From contig CAKZYA010000026.1 of assembly GCA_937883755.1 (NCBI GenBank), positions 1 through 62,500 on the forward strand: DNA of 62,500 bases. The letters are read 5' to 3'. Shown piece after piece: positions 34,701-43,889 of this stretch. Both the position numbers and the translations under genes were made by a program. Source of the DNA: an uncultured Flammeovirgaceae bacterium. GTDB taxonomy: Bacteria > Bacteroidota > Bacteroidia > Cytophagales > Cyclobacteriaceae. The notes beneath the pieces are model-generated. The model was not told the origin of the DNA and did not search any database. It saw only the letters and a program-made list of their open reading frames with translations. How positions within the stretch are numbered: the first letter of the stretch is position 1; every line of letters starts with the position of its first letter.

Positions 34701-35664
34701 TATTATCACGCTACAAGACCTGAATATGGGGTATACCTATGTCTCACCCCGTATTCGAGAAGTGGCAGGACACGAGCCTGAAGACTTGCTTGGGAAAACA
34801 TCCTTTGACTTTCTGCATCCCGATGACCGTGAGCCGTATTACCATTTTAGGCAGCAAGTAATGGATACTCAGGAGTTGGCGAGCACAATCCTGAGATTCT
34901 TGACCACTGAAGGAGTATATCGCTACTACGAAACTTCTCTTCAGCCTATCGTGGACGAAAACCGCCAGCTAGTTCATTTCATTTCGTCTAGCCGGGATGT
35001 AACCGAAAAGGTTAAGTTGACTCAGGAAATTGAGAAAGTTCGCACGAAGGTAGCCCAGGATTTTCACGATGAGATGGGAAATAATCTGGCTAGTATTTCG
35101 GTACTTTCTCAGATTATTCAGAGTAAGCTAGGTGAGCAGACCAACGGTATTGGCAGTCTGCTTACTAAGATTGATACAGCCTCTAAAAACCTGTTCTACG
35201 GTACTCGGGATTTTATTTGGGCGATTGATCCCAAAAACGATAATGTGCAGGAAGTGTACTTCAATCTCAAAGACTTTGGCGAAGAGTTATTTGAGAATAC
35301 TGGGGTGTCTTTTCTAGCCAATTTTGAAACGTGTGAAGAGCAACAGGGGCTTAAACTACCTTCGGGCTGGAGCCGCCAAATTGTTTTAATATTTAAAGAA
35401 GCCCTAACCAATGCCCTAAAATACGCGCAGGCAAATACCGTTCAACTGGAGTTTTGCGTATGTGATAATGCGTTTGAAGCCTCCTTGCAAGATGATGGAG
35501 TAGGGTTTGACCTACACTCGTCTCAACAAACCTTTCGGGGTATCAAAAATATGCAGGAGCGCGCTCGAAAAATCCGACTAGATTTGCAACTAAAGTCGGC
35601 GTGTCGGCAGGGTACTTCAGTTCGTCTAAAAGGAAAAATCACCCAAAATGGGGGAGAGAATTGA
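31771..35664 (+). CDS. Two-component propeller sensor histidine kinase with two PAS domains
   Basis: A 1297-residue kinase. After a signal segment (LFPSSLQAQ) comes a periplasmic Reg_prop beta-propeller (residues 20-610, many G-LWxGT-like blades such as IWIGTVDG and LWFGTAKG), a Y_Y_Y domain (about 667-740), one membrane helix (about 753-773), a coiled coil, two PAS domains (about 838-956 and 963-1073), HisKA_3 with QDFHDEMGNN (His near 1098) and an ATPase domain (FKEALTNALKYA, DDGVGFD). The ATG at 31771 was preferred over TTG at 31759. Unlike many polysaccharide sensors it has no receiver or AraC domain; it pairs with the regulator 35 bases downstream. Confidence 0.93.
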   Translation: MLKLYFFSFEKKYPLFFIILIGLFPSSLQAQYYSFAHYSIEEGLPQTSVNHFAQDRFGYLWIATSGGLSRFDGQNFRNFGMQDGISSSYVTSILETSDQQLAIATYNGLTIYDGITFTSHTIANESGKSLEVRRVFEHADGRLLLLLPQNQLAFWSPDTVEFMAVPSAMAEKYITGMVQTSSETYWATTYDGDLLRFDGGNWRMLPVTHPSQPNFNGLCRDSSGRFWLIGEQGLFTYQPGETKFREFNFQDELQALVFSLMPDAKGRMWAATSNGVFCFDPINGKIDMKSHGLEGSVVRDIFQDREGNIWFGSYDDGMFKFRGETFTHLRTEHGLYEKSVFSILKDQRGDYWFSYIPGGLDRYDGEKVHHYGPKEGLLNDFIYCSVEDSLGDLWFGSNYGLTRYDGELFHSIPPADLPNQRILSSFRDSGGHLWFGTAKGVVKYQDGQFVSVQGKQGNQCTSAVTAIDQLPDQRMIFGTKEGIYIWNGSDYSSLSENQAIQNEYILAMVADAHQSLWFSTINGLLFRFHFPSGELMKMHEKTDVPPGMIYSMEIAQDGSLVMGTQRGIYRLLLDRQGEVQQMINYGKNDGFCGMEANSNATFIEQDGSIWIGTVDGAYKFKPDAQSKQLAPLVPHLTGIQLQYQKVNWKEHVDSVQNWFQIPIGLNLSYQENHVIFSYQGVSLLNSDKVRYQFKLDNFDEAWSPVTKRTEAVYANVPPGDYVFQVRAQNARGVWSSPLDFAFSVAPPFWQTWWFYLGLAVFITSSIRGYALWNLRNERKQRRALEQEVNKRTQEIQNLNDNLEERVHQRTYELEESTRQLAEEVQLRKQHQERIARQEREYRLLVNNLREVIFKADFDGGFIFLNERWEGITGYTVEESIGQNYLLILHPEEQKRHQSYQKQLLEGTVPYVEEELRIIKKDGAIVWVKVSARVEYDSEGKITGMSGSLMDIDQRKRAEFALRGSEEKYRFLAENTQDIITLQDLNMGYTYVSPRIREVAGHEPEDLLGKTSFDFLHPDDREPYYHFRQQVMDTQELASTILRFLTTEGVYRYYETSLQPIVDENRQLVHFISSSRDVTEKVKLTQEIEKVRTKVAQDFHDEMGNNLASISVLSQIIQSKLGEQTNGIGSLLTKIDTASKNLFYGTRDFIWAIDPKNDNVQEVYFNLKDFGEELFENTGVSFLANFETCEEQQGLKLPSGWSRQIVLIFKEALTNALKYAQANTVQLEFCVCDNAFEASLQDDGVGFDLHSSQQTFRGIKNMQERARKIRLDLQLKSACRQGTSVRLKGKITQNGGEN

Positions 35665-35699
35665 TCAGCGTTAAACCGAATTACTTCGTATAAATTATT

Positions 35700-36344
35700 A
35701 TGACTGATTCATCGACTACTACTCAAGAAACCAAGATTACTATTGTTGAAGACAATGACGTTGTTCGGGATGGGTTTGCCCTACTCATTAGCAGTGTGAG
35801 CCAGCACCGGGTGGTCAACACCTACGAGAGCTGCGAAGACGCCATCAAAAACCTCTCTTACGATCGTCCGGATATTATCCTCATGGATTTGGAATTACCC
35901 GGCATGCATGGGGTGGAAGGGATTCGTAAGATTAAGAAGATGCTGCCCGAGGTAAATATTCTGGTCATTTCGGTACATACCAATAGCGAGCTGGTATTTC
36001 AGGCACTATGTGCTGGCGCCAGTGGCTACATTACCAAGAATGCGGGGCACTCTAAAATTCTGGATGCTATTACTGAAGTGAAGAAAGGCGGCGCACCCAT
36101 GAGTAGCCAAATTGCCCGCATGGTAGTACAATCCTTCCAGAAGAATACTAACTCACCGCTTACTTCTCGGGAGACTGAGGTATTAGAATTACTCGCCAAA
36201 GGCAAAAGCTACTCGGCCATTGCTAACGATCTCTTCGTGCATAAAGAGACCATCAAATCTCACATTAAAAATATCTATGGCAAACTCCAGGTGAATAGTA
36301 AAGCCGATGCCATTGAGAAAGCCATTAAGCAGCGACTGATCTAA
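35700..36344 (+). CDS. NarL/FixJ-type response regulator
   Basis: A 214-residue regulator: receiver domain (residues 12-130; VEDND pocket, predicted Asp63 in LMDLELPG, SVHTN, and Lys in ITKNAGH) and a C-terminal LuxR-type helix-turn-helix (about 150-210; LTSRETEVLELLAKGKSY, KETIKSHIKNIYGKL). It is the evident partner of the HisKA_3 kinase just upstream, since HisKA_3 kinases typically signal to NarL-type regulators. Targets are not known; the SusC/SusD operon 1.7 kb away is one candidate. Confidence 0.95.
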   Translation: MTDSSTTTQETKITIVEDNDVVRDGFALLISSVSQHRVVNTYESCEDAIKNLSYDRPDIILMDLELPGMHGVEGIRKIKKMLPEVNILVISVHTNSELVFQALCAGASGYITKNAGHSKILDAITEVKKGGAPMSSQIARMVVQSFQKNTNSPLTSRETEVLELLAKGKSYSAIANDLFVHKETIKSHIKNIYGKLQVNSKADAIEKAIKQRLI

Positions 36345-36379
36345 TGGGTATTAGTGTGTTCAGGTAAAACAAATACCTT

Positions 36380-36440
36380 TGAACACCGAGCGTCGGACGC
36401 TTGAACACCGTTCCACGGGAGCCGTCCCACGGCGGCTTGA
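36380..36440. repeat. GC-rich intergenic repeat cluster
   Basis: AGCGTC (36389-36394) and GACGCT (36396-36401) form a near-perfect palindrome. GAACACCG occurs twice (36381 and 36403), followed by CCACGGGAGCCGTCCCACGG, which can pair with itself (CCGT/ACGG, AGCCG/CGGCT). It lies between two convergent genes, where it may serve as a bidirectional terminator without T-runs. Confidence 0.5.
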
Positions 36441-36450
36441 GCACTTAAAG

Positions 36451-37488
36451 TTAAAATACCAATTTCTCTGGTTCAATGGGGCGAGTCTTCAGTTGCGATT
36501 CTTCATTCTGCTCAGCCAACAGTGGCTCAGGGCAGGCAATATAGAATTTTTCCTCTGGGTAGTTGAGAATAATGGATGTATCTTTAAACAGAGTATTTCC
36601 TACGGAACCCATTCGCTCTATCCCGAGTGATGTGTCTACACTAGGTAGACTACGGAAGAAAGGAGCTATAGTGGCCACACTTTCGTAGTAACCTGGGCCG
36701 ATAAGAATTGAGGGAACTGTTCCTTTTCTTCCTCTCATCGTACCACTGAAACCTACTCCAATTTTAGCTGTTCGGGATCGGAGCATCATTTTTCTAGCCA
36801 GTACATCGTCTAGCTGAAGCAGTAGTGAGTTATTAAAACCCAAGTCGAGCATTAGATCCATTTCCATAGTAGCTTGTTCACCCTGCACCAGTGCCGAAAG
36901 GTAAGGCTTACCTTCTATAACCTTCATTGGTACCGATTGATAATAATCAGGAACAGAAAAACCTTCGTGCTGGTGTAAGCGCAATAGCTGATTTGGGTAG
37001 TCTATTTCCACAATAAAGCTTCGGAATAAAGTAGCCCCTAGCACGCCGTGAATTGTTTTATTTGTCGTTTTTAGATGGCTAAATGGATTCTTATCTAATA
37101 CTACCATACCAATACGGTCGGTAGCAGCTCCCGAAAGGTGCAGAGATGTTCCATCAATAACCGTAGCTTGGACGGCCTTGCCTACTCCTGCCCCTCTGAC
37201 TGTAATTCGTCTTCCTAGATTTAAGGGTAAACCCCTGATATGATTCCTCTGAAAGATTACCGGATTAGCGGTTCCATTGTCCAAGATAAAATTCATAGGG
37301 CGTTTTCCAGCAACTACCACCTCAACTACAATCAAATTATTGACTAGTGTGAAGGGGATTTCGGCATGCGTTTGCCCGTTGGTTAGTAGAAAAATATGCT
37401 GAGGATTAGCTAATAATAAACTGGGAAATACGAAGATGGCAATTATTAACGAAGCCAACCTTGACAACAGCGAAGAAGAGGGTAACAT
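36451..37488 (-). CDS. Retropepsin-like exported aspartic protease family protein
   Basis: A 345-residue protein with a Sec signal (residues 1-27) and two retropepsin-like halves. The first has MNFILDNGTANPVIF, in which the usual D-T/S-G catalytic triplet reads D70-N71-G72. The second has MEMDLMLDLGFNNSLLL with D215-L216-G217. Both aspartates are kept but the neighbouring residue that normally hydrogen-bonds the catalytic pair is altered in both, so activity is uncertain. Conserved GVLGATLFRSFIVEIDYPNQ and IGPGYYESV segments fit bacterial periplasmic members. It converges with the response-regulator gene and diverges from the SusC operon. Confidence 0.75.
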   Translation of the reverse strand: MLPSSSLLSRLASLIIAIFVFPSLLLANPQHIFLLTNGQTHAEIPFTLVNNLIVVEVVVAGKRPMNFILDNGTANPVIFQRNHIRGLPLNLGRRITVRGAGVGKAVQATVIDGTSLHLSGAATDRIGMVVLDKNPFSHLKTTNKTIHGVLGATLFRSFIVEIDYPNQLLRLHQHEGFSVPDYYQSVPMKVIEGKPYLSALVQGEQATMEMDLMLDLGFNNSLLLQLDDVLARKMMLRSRTAKIGVGFSGTMRGRKGTVPSILIGPGYYESVATIAPFFRSLPSVDTSLGIERMGSVGNTLFKDTSIILNYPEEKFYIACPEPLLAEQNEESQLKTRPIEPEKLVF

Positions 37489-38081
37489 GTGAGGTTAATT
37501 TTGTTTCCCATAAATTATTACAATCTGAACTATTTGGGTATCACCTAAATGTGGGGTATTTCGGTGGGAGCTACCTCACCTTTTAAGGGGGGTAAAAATG
37601 CTGAAAAGCCAGATAAATTAGTACGATTTATTGGATTTATAACCCAAAAGAAGGGATGGGGCAAAAGGAAACGTCACCCGAAAAGGGGTAAAAAAGAGCT
37701 ATGTCTTGATTCTAGGAATAAATCCCCCAAACGAGGGGAAATATTTAATCATTTTGCTTGAATTATTCTTATGATAGATTGCGATTAACCATGCTAGTTT
37801 AGTATTCATGTTGCCAAATGTGGACTTATTAGTTTTTAGATAAAGTAGTTGAATCTGGAAATATGGCACTAGAAAGATGCTCTTCCTAAAAAAGGCGAGA
37901 ATAACAAAGAACAGATTCTAAATAGAAATACATCTAGTACTGAGGTAAGAAAAATACCCTGAATAGTGGGATGTATTCACTGCCAAAGAATGTCCAACTT
38001 TGTGCATTGAATTATTCGGCTTGCCGAACAAATCTGGTGTATATAATCTCTGGCTTCTTTTTAACCTAATTCTTAATATTT
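37489..38081. other. Intergenic region upstream of the SusC operon
   Basis: This 593-base region contains imperfect C-run/G-run hairpins at about 37570-37592 and 37723-37739, then AT-rich DNA and a perfect inverted repeat at 38015-38028. A 70-codon frame at 37549-37761 is rich in Lys, Arg and Gly because of those repeats and was not accepted as a gene. The operon promoter should lie in the last 150 bases; no exact TAnnTTTG was found. Confidence 0.5.
38015..38028. promoter_or_regulatory. Possible operator before the SusC operon
   Basis: TTCGGC-TT-GCCGAA is a perfect inverted repeat 54 bases upstream of the susC-like ATG. The position and symmetry suit a dimeric regulator site or a small leader hairpin. 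No T-run follows. The candidate regulators are unknown. Confidence 0.4.
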
Positions 38082-41000
38082 ATGAAAGTATATCTTTACC
38101 AACTAATGTGTCTGTTAGGGTGCTTGGTTCTGACCATAAATGGGGCATACGCCCAATCGGTGGTTTCAGGGCGAGTGACCTCCACAGAGGACGGAAGTGC
38201 CTTACCGGGAGTTAACGTAATTGTGAAGGGAACTTCCTCGGGTACGGTTACGGATATTGACGGGAACTATCGCCTAAATGTGCCTCCCGATGGATCAATC
38301 CTTACTTTTTCTTTTATTGGTTTTCAAAGCCAAGACGTAGAAATTGGCAATCAATCTTCAGTGAGCATTGCCCTACTACCTGACACCCGTCAGCTTTCTG
38401 AAGTGGTAGTAACCGCCATTGGTATTGAGCGCGATGAGCGGGCTTTAGGCTACTCAGTAGAAACCTTGCAGGGAGAGAAAATCCAGCAGGTTTCTGAGCC
38501 TGACCCACTGCGAGCTTTACAGGGTAAAGTACCAGGAGTAAACATTAGTAGTTCTACCGGAGCACCCGGTAGTGCTACTCGGATTACCATTCGAGGTCAA
38601 TCCTCTTTTTTAGGCAATAACGAGCCTTTGTATGTAGTAGATGGAACACCTTATTTTGCCGAACAATTTGACTCCTACAATCAGCTAACAGGAGGTGCTT
38701 CTTATGCTTCACCATTGGCAGCCTTAGATCCTAACGCTATTGAGTCAATCTCGGTACTAAAAGGGGCAGCGGCGGCTTCACTGTACGGTTCACGAGCGGG
38801 TAACGGCGTAGTGGTAATTACTACTAAAGCCGGAAGCCCTAACCTTTCCAAAAAAGGATTAGAAGTAACCTTCAGTAGCTCATATTCGGTAGAGCAAATT
38901 GGAAATTTACCGGAATATCAGAACTTATATGGTAATGGTACCGAATTTCAGTATCGTCCGGGTTCCAACGGTTCCTGGGGAGCTGCTTTTGCTTGGTTCG
39001 ATTCAGTAGAAGTATGGCAGAATTATAAAACTGCTTATCCTGATTTATTTACCGATAGTATTCCGTATGTAGCTCGACCTAACAATGTGAAAGATCTGTT
39101 TCGCAATGGACACGTTTGGGATAACTCGATTACTATTCAGGGGGGAAGCGGAAATACTTCATTCAGTCTGACTGCCTCGCATCTAGAAAACGAAGGTTAC
39201 ATTCCCGAAGCTAGCTTTAACCGAACTAGTATTTCAGTAGGGGCGCAAACTACGCTTGAAAATGGTATTCGGGCGGGAGGTAACCTCTCGTATTCGGTTT
39301 CTGAGCAAAATGGTCCCATCTTCGGTGAAAGTGGAGCCAGTGATCCGGCGGCGGCTTCATCTTTTGCTCGTACTTTGTGGCTAGGACGTACTTGGAATAT
39401 GGATTTGCCTTTCGAAACCCCATCCGGCGCATCGCTATTCTTCACCAATCAAGATAACCCGCTTTGGTCGTGGCGAAACAATGGTATCACCAGTAACCTG
39501 GATCGGATAACCGCTAATGCCAATCTTGGCTACGATATTACCGATTGGCTGAGTGTGGATTATCGTATTGGTATCAATCAGTTTACCGATCGGCGCCAGC
39601 AGGTCTGGAATGAAGGCTCAGTAGCCTTCGGTGGCTCGGGAGCCATTGTGGATGATGATATTTACCGCCAGGAGATTGAGTCAAACTTCATTATTACAGT
39701 GGAGCGTGACCTAAGCGAGTCGTTGTACTTCAAAGGTTTGATCGGTCATAACATTAATCAGCGAAAAGAAGATCGTCAGCAAAACCAAGGCGTTGATATT
39801 ATTGCTCCAGGTATCTTCGATTTAGATAATACTGTAAATGTTACCGCAACGGGGCAAGGTGATTTTGAGCAACGACGGTTAATGGGAATCTATTCAGATA
39901 TCACATTGGGCTATGAAGATTTCATATACTTAAATCTCACTGGGCGTACCGACTGGTCGTCTACACTACCGGAAGAGCAGCGCAACTACTTCTATGGATC
40001 GGCCAGTGCTTCCGTCATATTTACCGAGTGGCTACAAACCAATGAAAGTATATTCTCCCAAGGAAAATTGCGATTTGGCGTGGCTCGCGTAGGTAATGAT
40101 GCCGACCCGTATCAGTTGACTAATCTATTTTCCATCAACCGGGGGCAAGGTACAAATCTGATTGGGTCAATACCGGATAACGATTTACCGTTTAACGGAC
40201 AGCCTGGTATCACCCGCGACCCTATCGCTTTTGATCCTGAGTTAAGCCCAGAGTTCACTGATGAGTTTGAGATAGGAACCACTTTAGATTTCTTCTTAGG
40301 ACGTGTAGTGCTAGATTTTACGTATTACAATCGGGTAACTCGCGATCAAATTGTGAATGTAAGTGTTCCTGAAACATCAGGATTCCAGCAACTGGTGACC
40401 AATGCCGGAAGTATGGAGAACCGAGGAATAGAGGTAGGGTTGAACCTAGTTCCAATTCAGTTAAATAACGGTCTACGCTGGGATATTTATACGGCTTTTA
40501 CCCGTAACCGCAACGAAGTACTGGAGATTCCCGAAGGGCTAGACCGCTTCAACGTGCGTAACCTCTTTGGTGGTGGCGTAACCCCAGTGATTGAACCGGG
40601 TCAGCCTTATGGTATTCTGCGTGGCTCAGTAAGTGCCCGTGATGATGAAGGTAATTTACTGATTGATCCTTCCACTGGAGTGTTGTTCCCAGCACTGGAA
40701 TTTGATAAAATTGGTGACCCCAACCCTGACTTTTTGTTAGGTGTAACTAATACGATTAGCTTCAAAGGCTTTACTATTAGTGCCTTAATTGACTACCGCC
40801 ACGGTGGCGATATTTACACTACAACTGTGGAGCGTTTGCTAGGTCGGGGAGTAACCCGAGATACCGAAGACCGGGATGCTTCCCGTATCGTACCTGGGTT
40901 CTTGGGTGATCCCAACACTGGACAACCTCTACTTGATGAGAATGGCAATAAAATCCCGAATACCATTCAAGTTAGTACCAATGATCTATATTTCCAGAAT

Positions 41001-41306
41001 GGTAATGGTTCTTTCGGAATAAATGCCGAGGATGAATGGACCGTATACGACGGCACAGTCATTCGTTTGAGAGAAGCTGCCATTGGTTATACCTTGCCTC
41101 AGTCAGTATTAGACAGAACCCCTTTCGGACGGGTGACACTTACGCTTACTGGTCGCAACTTGTGGTACAATGCTCCTAATATTCCAAAGTACACCAACTT
41201 TGATCCCGAAGTCAACGGTTTCGGCTCTACCAATACTCAAGGTATTGAGTATGCTTCGGCTCCTACTACTCGTCGTTTTGGGGTGAACCTAAATGTTACA
41301 TTCTAG
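38082..41306 (+). CDS. SusC/RagA-family TonB-dependent outer-membrane transporter
   Basis: A 1074-residue transporter. Signal peptide ending GAYAQ, carboxypeptidase-regulatory-like domain (about 27-110; VSGRVTSTEDGSALPGVNV), TonB-box-like SEVVVTAIGI, plug domain (about 130-245; TRITIRGQSS, PLYVVDGTP, SISVLKGAAAASLYGSRAGN, GVVVITTK) and a large beta-barrel ending with an aromatic residue (GVNLNVTF). It imports an oligosaccharide or peptide across the outer membrane with its SusD partner, which is encoded 20 bases downstream. No glycoside hydrolase lies nearby, so the substrate cannot be inferred. Confidence 0.96.
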   Translation: MKVYLYQLMCLLGCLVLTINGAYAQSVVSGRVTSTEDGSALPGVNVIVKGTSSGTVTDIDGNYRLNVPPDGSILTFSFIGFQSQDVEIGNQSSVSIALLPDTRQLSEVVVTAIGIERDERALGYSVETLQGEKIQQVSEPDPLRALQGKVPGVNISSSTGAPGSATRITIRGQSSFLGNNEPLYVVDGTPYFAEQFDSYNQLTGGASYASPLAALDPNAIESISVLKGAAAASLYGSRAGNGVVVITTKAGSPNLSKKGLEVTFSSSYSVEQIGNLPEYQNLYGNGTEFQYRPGSNGSWGAAFAWFDSVEVWQNYKTAYPDLFTDSIPYVARPNNVKDLFRNGHVWDNSITIQGGSGNTSFSLTASHLENEGYIPEASFNRTSISVGAQTTLENGIRAGGNLSYSVSEQNGPIFGESGASDPAAASSFARTLWLGRTWNMDLPFETPSGASLFFTNQDNPLWSWRNNGITSNLDRITANANLGYDITDWLSVDYRIGINQFTDRRQQVWNEGSVAFGGSGAIVDDDIYRQEIESNFIITVERDLSESLYFKGLIGHNINQRKEDRQQNQGVDIIAPGIFDLDNTVNVTATGQGDFEQRRLMGIYSDITLGYEDFIYLNLTGRTDWSSTLPEEQRNYFYGSASASVIFTEWLQTNESIFSQGKLRFGVARVGNDADPYQLTNLFSINRGQGTNLIGSIPDNDLPFNGQPGITRDPIAFDPELSPEFTDEFEIGTTLDFFLGRVVLDFTYYNRVTRDQIVNVSVPETSGFQQLVTNAGSMENRGIEVGLNLVPIQLNNGLRWDIYTAFTRNRNEVLEIPEGLDRFNVRNLFGGGVTPVIEPGQPYGILRGSVSARDDEGNLLIDPSTGVLFPALEFDKIGDPNPDFLLGVTNTISFKGFTISALIDYRHGGDIYTTTVERLLGRGVTRDTEDRDASRIVPGFLGDPNTGQPLLDENGNKIPNTIQVSTNDLYFQNGNGSFGINAEDEWTVYDGTVIRLREAAIGYTLPQSVLDRTPFGRVTLTLTGRNLWYNAPNIPKYTNFDPEVNGFGSTNTQGIEYASAPTTRRFGVNLNVTF

Positions 41307-41326
41307 CAATAAGAATTAAGAATACA

Positions 41327-42925
41327 ATGAAAAAGATACTTTCTATATTTCTCTCAGCTGGAATGTTGCTGACGAGTGGCTGTAATGATTTTTTTGATAT
41401 TAATGATGACCCAAACAACCCGACTGAGGCTTCTGTAAACCTGCTGTTGACCAATACAGAGATAACACTAGTCAATAGTTTGGGAATGAGTACTTCGGGC
41501 TTGTCAGCCATTTTATCGGTATATATGCACCAGATGACCCGTCGGCAGGGATTTGACGCTTATAACGTACAGGGAACCGACTTTCCGATCACCCAATCTT
41601 GGAGTCAGTTTTATAGCATCGCATTGGAGGATATTCGGGAAATGAAGAATATCGGTACTGAGCAGGAGGCCTGGCATTACGTAGGCATTGCTCAAATTCT
41701 GGAAGCCTATTCTTACAGCCAAATGGTAGACGTTTGGGGCGATGTTCCGTTTCAGCAGTCCAACACTGCTCCTGAAACCTACACTCCTTCACCCGATGAG
41801 GATTCTAGCATCTATCCTGAAGTATTGGCAATGCTCGATGAGGGAATTGCCAATGTAGAAAAAACATCTACCCTAACTCCAGGTAGCGACGACCTGATCT
41901 ACGGTGGAAATATGGCTAGTTGGCGTAAGTTTGCTAAAACTGTCAAGCTGAAGCTGTACAACCAATTACGGTTAGTACAGGATGTGTCAGGCGAGGTAAA
42001 CGCTTTATTAGCTGAAGGCGACCTGATTGGTGACCAAGGCGAAGATTTTGAACTAGCTTACGGGCAAAGTCAGTCGCCGGATAATCGTAACCCGGGTTTT
42101 ATCGCGGATAATCTAGGTACCCGTATCTACTACATCAGTGTTTGGTTCTACGAAACCCTTACTGGAAAAAATCCGGCTATTCTGGATGGAATTATTGACC
42201 CTCGGGTACCTTACTACTGGTACAACCAACTATCGGAAACTGGTACTCCTCAAAGTCCGGCAGAATATCGCGACGGAGCATTTCTATCAATTTATTTTGG
42301 TTCAACTGGTCCCAATCAGGCTGGGCTGCAAGATCAATCACAGACTATTTTAGGTATGTACCCAGTAGGGGGACGGTTTGATGACGGCGGGGCGATTTCG
42401 CCAACCCAAACCCAAGCTCCTGGTGATGTGCCTCAGCGTATTTTAACGTATTATGCTCGGCTATATATTGAAGCTGAGCTAGCTCAAACTGGAGTTACTT
42501 CGGGTGACCCCCGAGCATTACTAGAGAACGCTATAGGTGCTTCCTTCGCTAAGGTAAATGAGGTCGTGGCTAATTATGACGCCAAGGGGCAGGCTGCACC
42601 ATCGGAGATATCGGATGAAGATATTGACGCTTACATTGCGGTAGTACTATCTCGCTACGACGCTGGAGATAATAACAAGAAACTGGAAATTATTATGACT
42701 CAGAAGTGGATTGCTTCTTTTGGATTTTCAGTAGATGCCTATACTGATTACCGACGAACAGGTTATCCTCAACTGTATGATCCCGATACGGATAATCTAA
42801 GCTTTACAAATTCATCTAGATCATTTCCAACGGTACTGCCCTATTCAGCTACCGAGGTAGAACTGAATCCGAATATACAGCAGCAAAATCCAACTGAGGT
42901 AAAGGTGTTTTGGGATGCTAACTAA
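41327..42925 (+). CDS. SusD/RagB-family substrate-binding lipoprotein
   Basis: A 532-residue lipoprotein (signal ending LLTSGC, then NDFFDINDDPNNPT), the usual start of SusD-like_2 proteins. Helical TPR-like regions with WHYVGIAQILEAYSYSQMVD and GDVPFQQSN follow, then MASWRKFAKTVKLKLYNQLR and the C-terminal TQKWIASFGFSVDAYTDYRR. SusD proteins form the lid on the SusC barrel at the cell surface and bind the ligand. It is cotranscribed with the SusC gene and with the lipoprotein downstream. Confidence 0.95.
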   Translation: MKKILSIFLSAGMLLTSGCNDFFDINDDPNNPTEASVNLLLTNTEITLVNSLGMSTSGLSAILSVYMHQMTRRQGFDAYNVQGTDFPITQSWSQFYSIALEDIREMKNIGTEQEAWHYVGIAQILEAYSYSQMVDVWGDVPFQQSNTAPETYTPSPDEDSSIYPEVLAMLDEGIANVEKTSTLTPGSDDLIYGGNMASWRKFAKTVKLKLYNQLRLVQDVSGEVNALLAEGDLIGDQGEDFELAYGQSQSPDNRNPGFIADNLGTRIYYISVWFYETLTGKNPAILDGIIDPRVPYYWYNQLSETGTPQSPAEYRDGAFLSIYFGSTGPNQAGLQDQSQTILGMYPVGGRFDDGGAISPTQTQAPGDVPQRILTYYARLYIEAELAQTGVTSGDPRALLENAIGASFAKVNEVVANYDAKGQAAPSEISDEDIDAYIAVVLSRYDAGDNNKKLEIIMTQKWIASFGFSVDAYTDYRRTGYPQLYDPDTDNLSFTNSSRSFPTVLPYSATEVELNPNIQQQNPTEVKVFWDAN

Positions 42926-42964
42926 TCGCTGCGTAACTATTAAAAAACTGAAAATCAATATATA

Positions 42965-43849
42965 ATGAAGTTACAAAAGATATTGAGCGCAAGTCTAACC
43001 TTACTAGTAGTTTTATCAGCTTGCGATAATGAAAACTTTGTGGAGGAAAATATTGACCGGGGTGCAATGGTGTTTATCTCTCCCGAAAGTGATGATACCG
43101 GTCTGGTAAATTTCCTTGACCCAGATGCTTCCCGACTCAACTTTACAGTAAGTATGACCGATGAACAGGGACGTGACTTGGAATTTGCTCCGGTAGAAGC
43201 TCTGGAGGTAACTGTGACGTATACTGATGCTTCGGAAGGCTCTACTCACAAGCAAATGCTGGAATCACTTTCTAGTTGGCCGAAGACCTATGATTTAGGC
43301 GTAGACGATTTGATTAATTTATTCCCGGATGAAGTTCTCACCCGTCAGTCACTAGGGTTGGGTGATGGATTTTTTATTACTACAGATTTTCGGATGCAGG
43401 ATGGTCGTTTTCTTAGTGGTTGGAGTCCGGCGTTGTTAGACAACTCGGCAGCTTCTATCTACCGAGTGTTTGTCAATTACCCAGTGGCTTGTCCTTCTGA
43501 TTTAGCCGGTACCTACTTGGCCGAGTGTACTAGCTGCCCTAACGGCGAATTAACTAGTCAGACAGTAACACTTACGACAGTTTCTCCCGGGGTATACTCG
43601 ATGAGTGACATTACTATGGATGTCTTTGGAGGGGGCTTTGCCGTAGCTTATAACATTACTGATATTTGCAATCAAATATCAGTAGCTTCTGGTTCTCGAG
43701 ATTTCGGAACACAAATAGCACTGGAAGCTCAATCTACTAGCGTAGTTGACCCTGATACTGGGGTGATCACTATGGATTTAGAATATGCTTCTGTGTCTTG
43801 CTGTGGTTTAGCAGGACTTAAAGTGGCCTATACGCTGACTCCTCAGTAA
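42965..43849 (+). CDS. Lipoprotein of the SusC/SusD operon, unknown family
   Basis: A 294-residue lipoprotein (signal ending VVLSAC, mature start DNENFVEEN). The N-terminal half looks like a beta-sandwich with an inserted helical segment (QMLESLSSWPKTYDL). The C-terminal half holds clustered cysteines, CPSDLAGTYLAECTSCPNG and later VSCCGLAG, that may form disulfides or bind metal. Position as third gene, 39 bases after SusD, suggests an accessory surface ligand-binding protein analogous to SusE or SusF, but no such domain was recognised. A strong terminator follows. Confidence 0.75.
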   Translation: MKLQKILSASLTLLVVLSACDNENFVEENIDRGAMVFISPESDDTGLVNFLDPDASRLNFTVSMTDEQGRDLEFAPVEALEVTVTYTDASEGSTHKQMLESLSSWPKTYDLGVDDLINLFPDEVLTRQSLGLGDGFFITTDFRMQDGRFLSGWSPALLDNSAASIYRVFVNYPVACPSDLAGTYLAECTSCPNGELTSQTVTLTTVSPGVYSMSDITMDVFGGGFAVAYNITDICNQISVASGSRDFGTQIALEAQSTSVVDPDTGVITMDLEYASVSCCGLAGLKVAYTLTPQ

Positions 43850-43889
43850 CTAGAGAGTTTCTATCTATTATCACAGAAAATATAATTAG

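Noticed and set aside
37549-37761. 70-codon Lys/Gly-rich frame upstream of the SusC operon
   Set aside because: It is the translation of repeated G-run and A-run hairpins, not a plausible protein.
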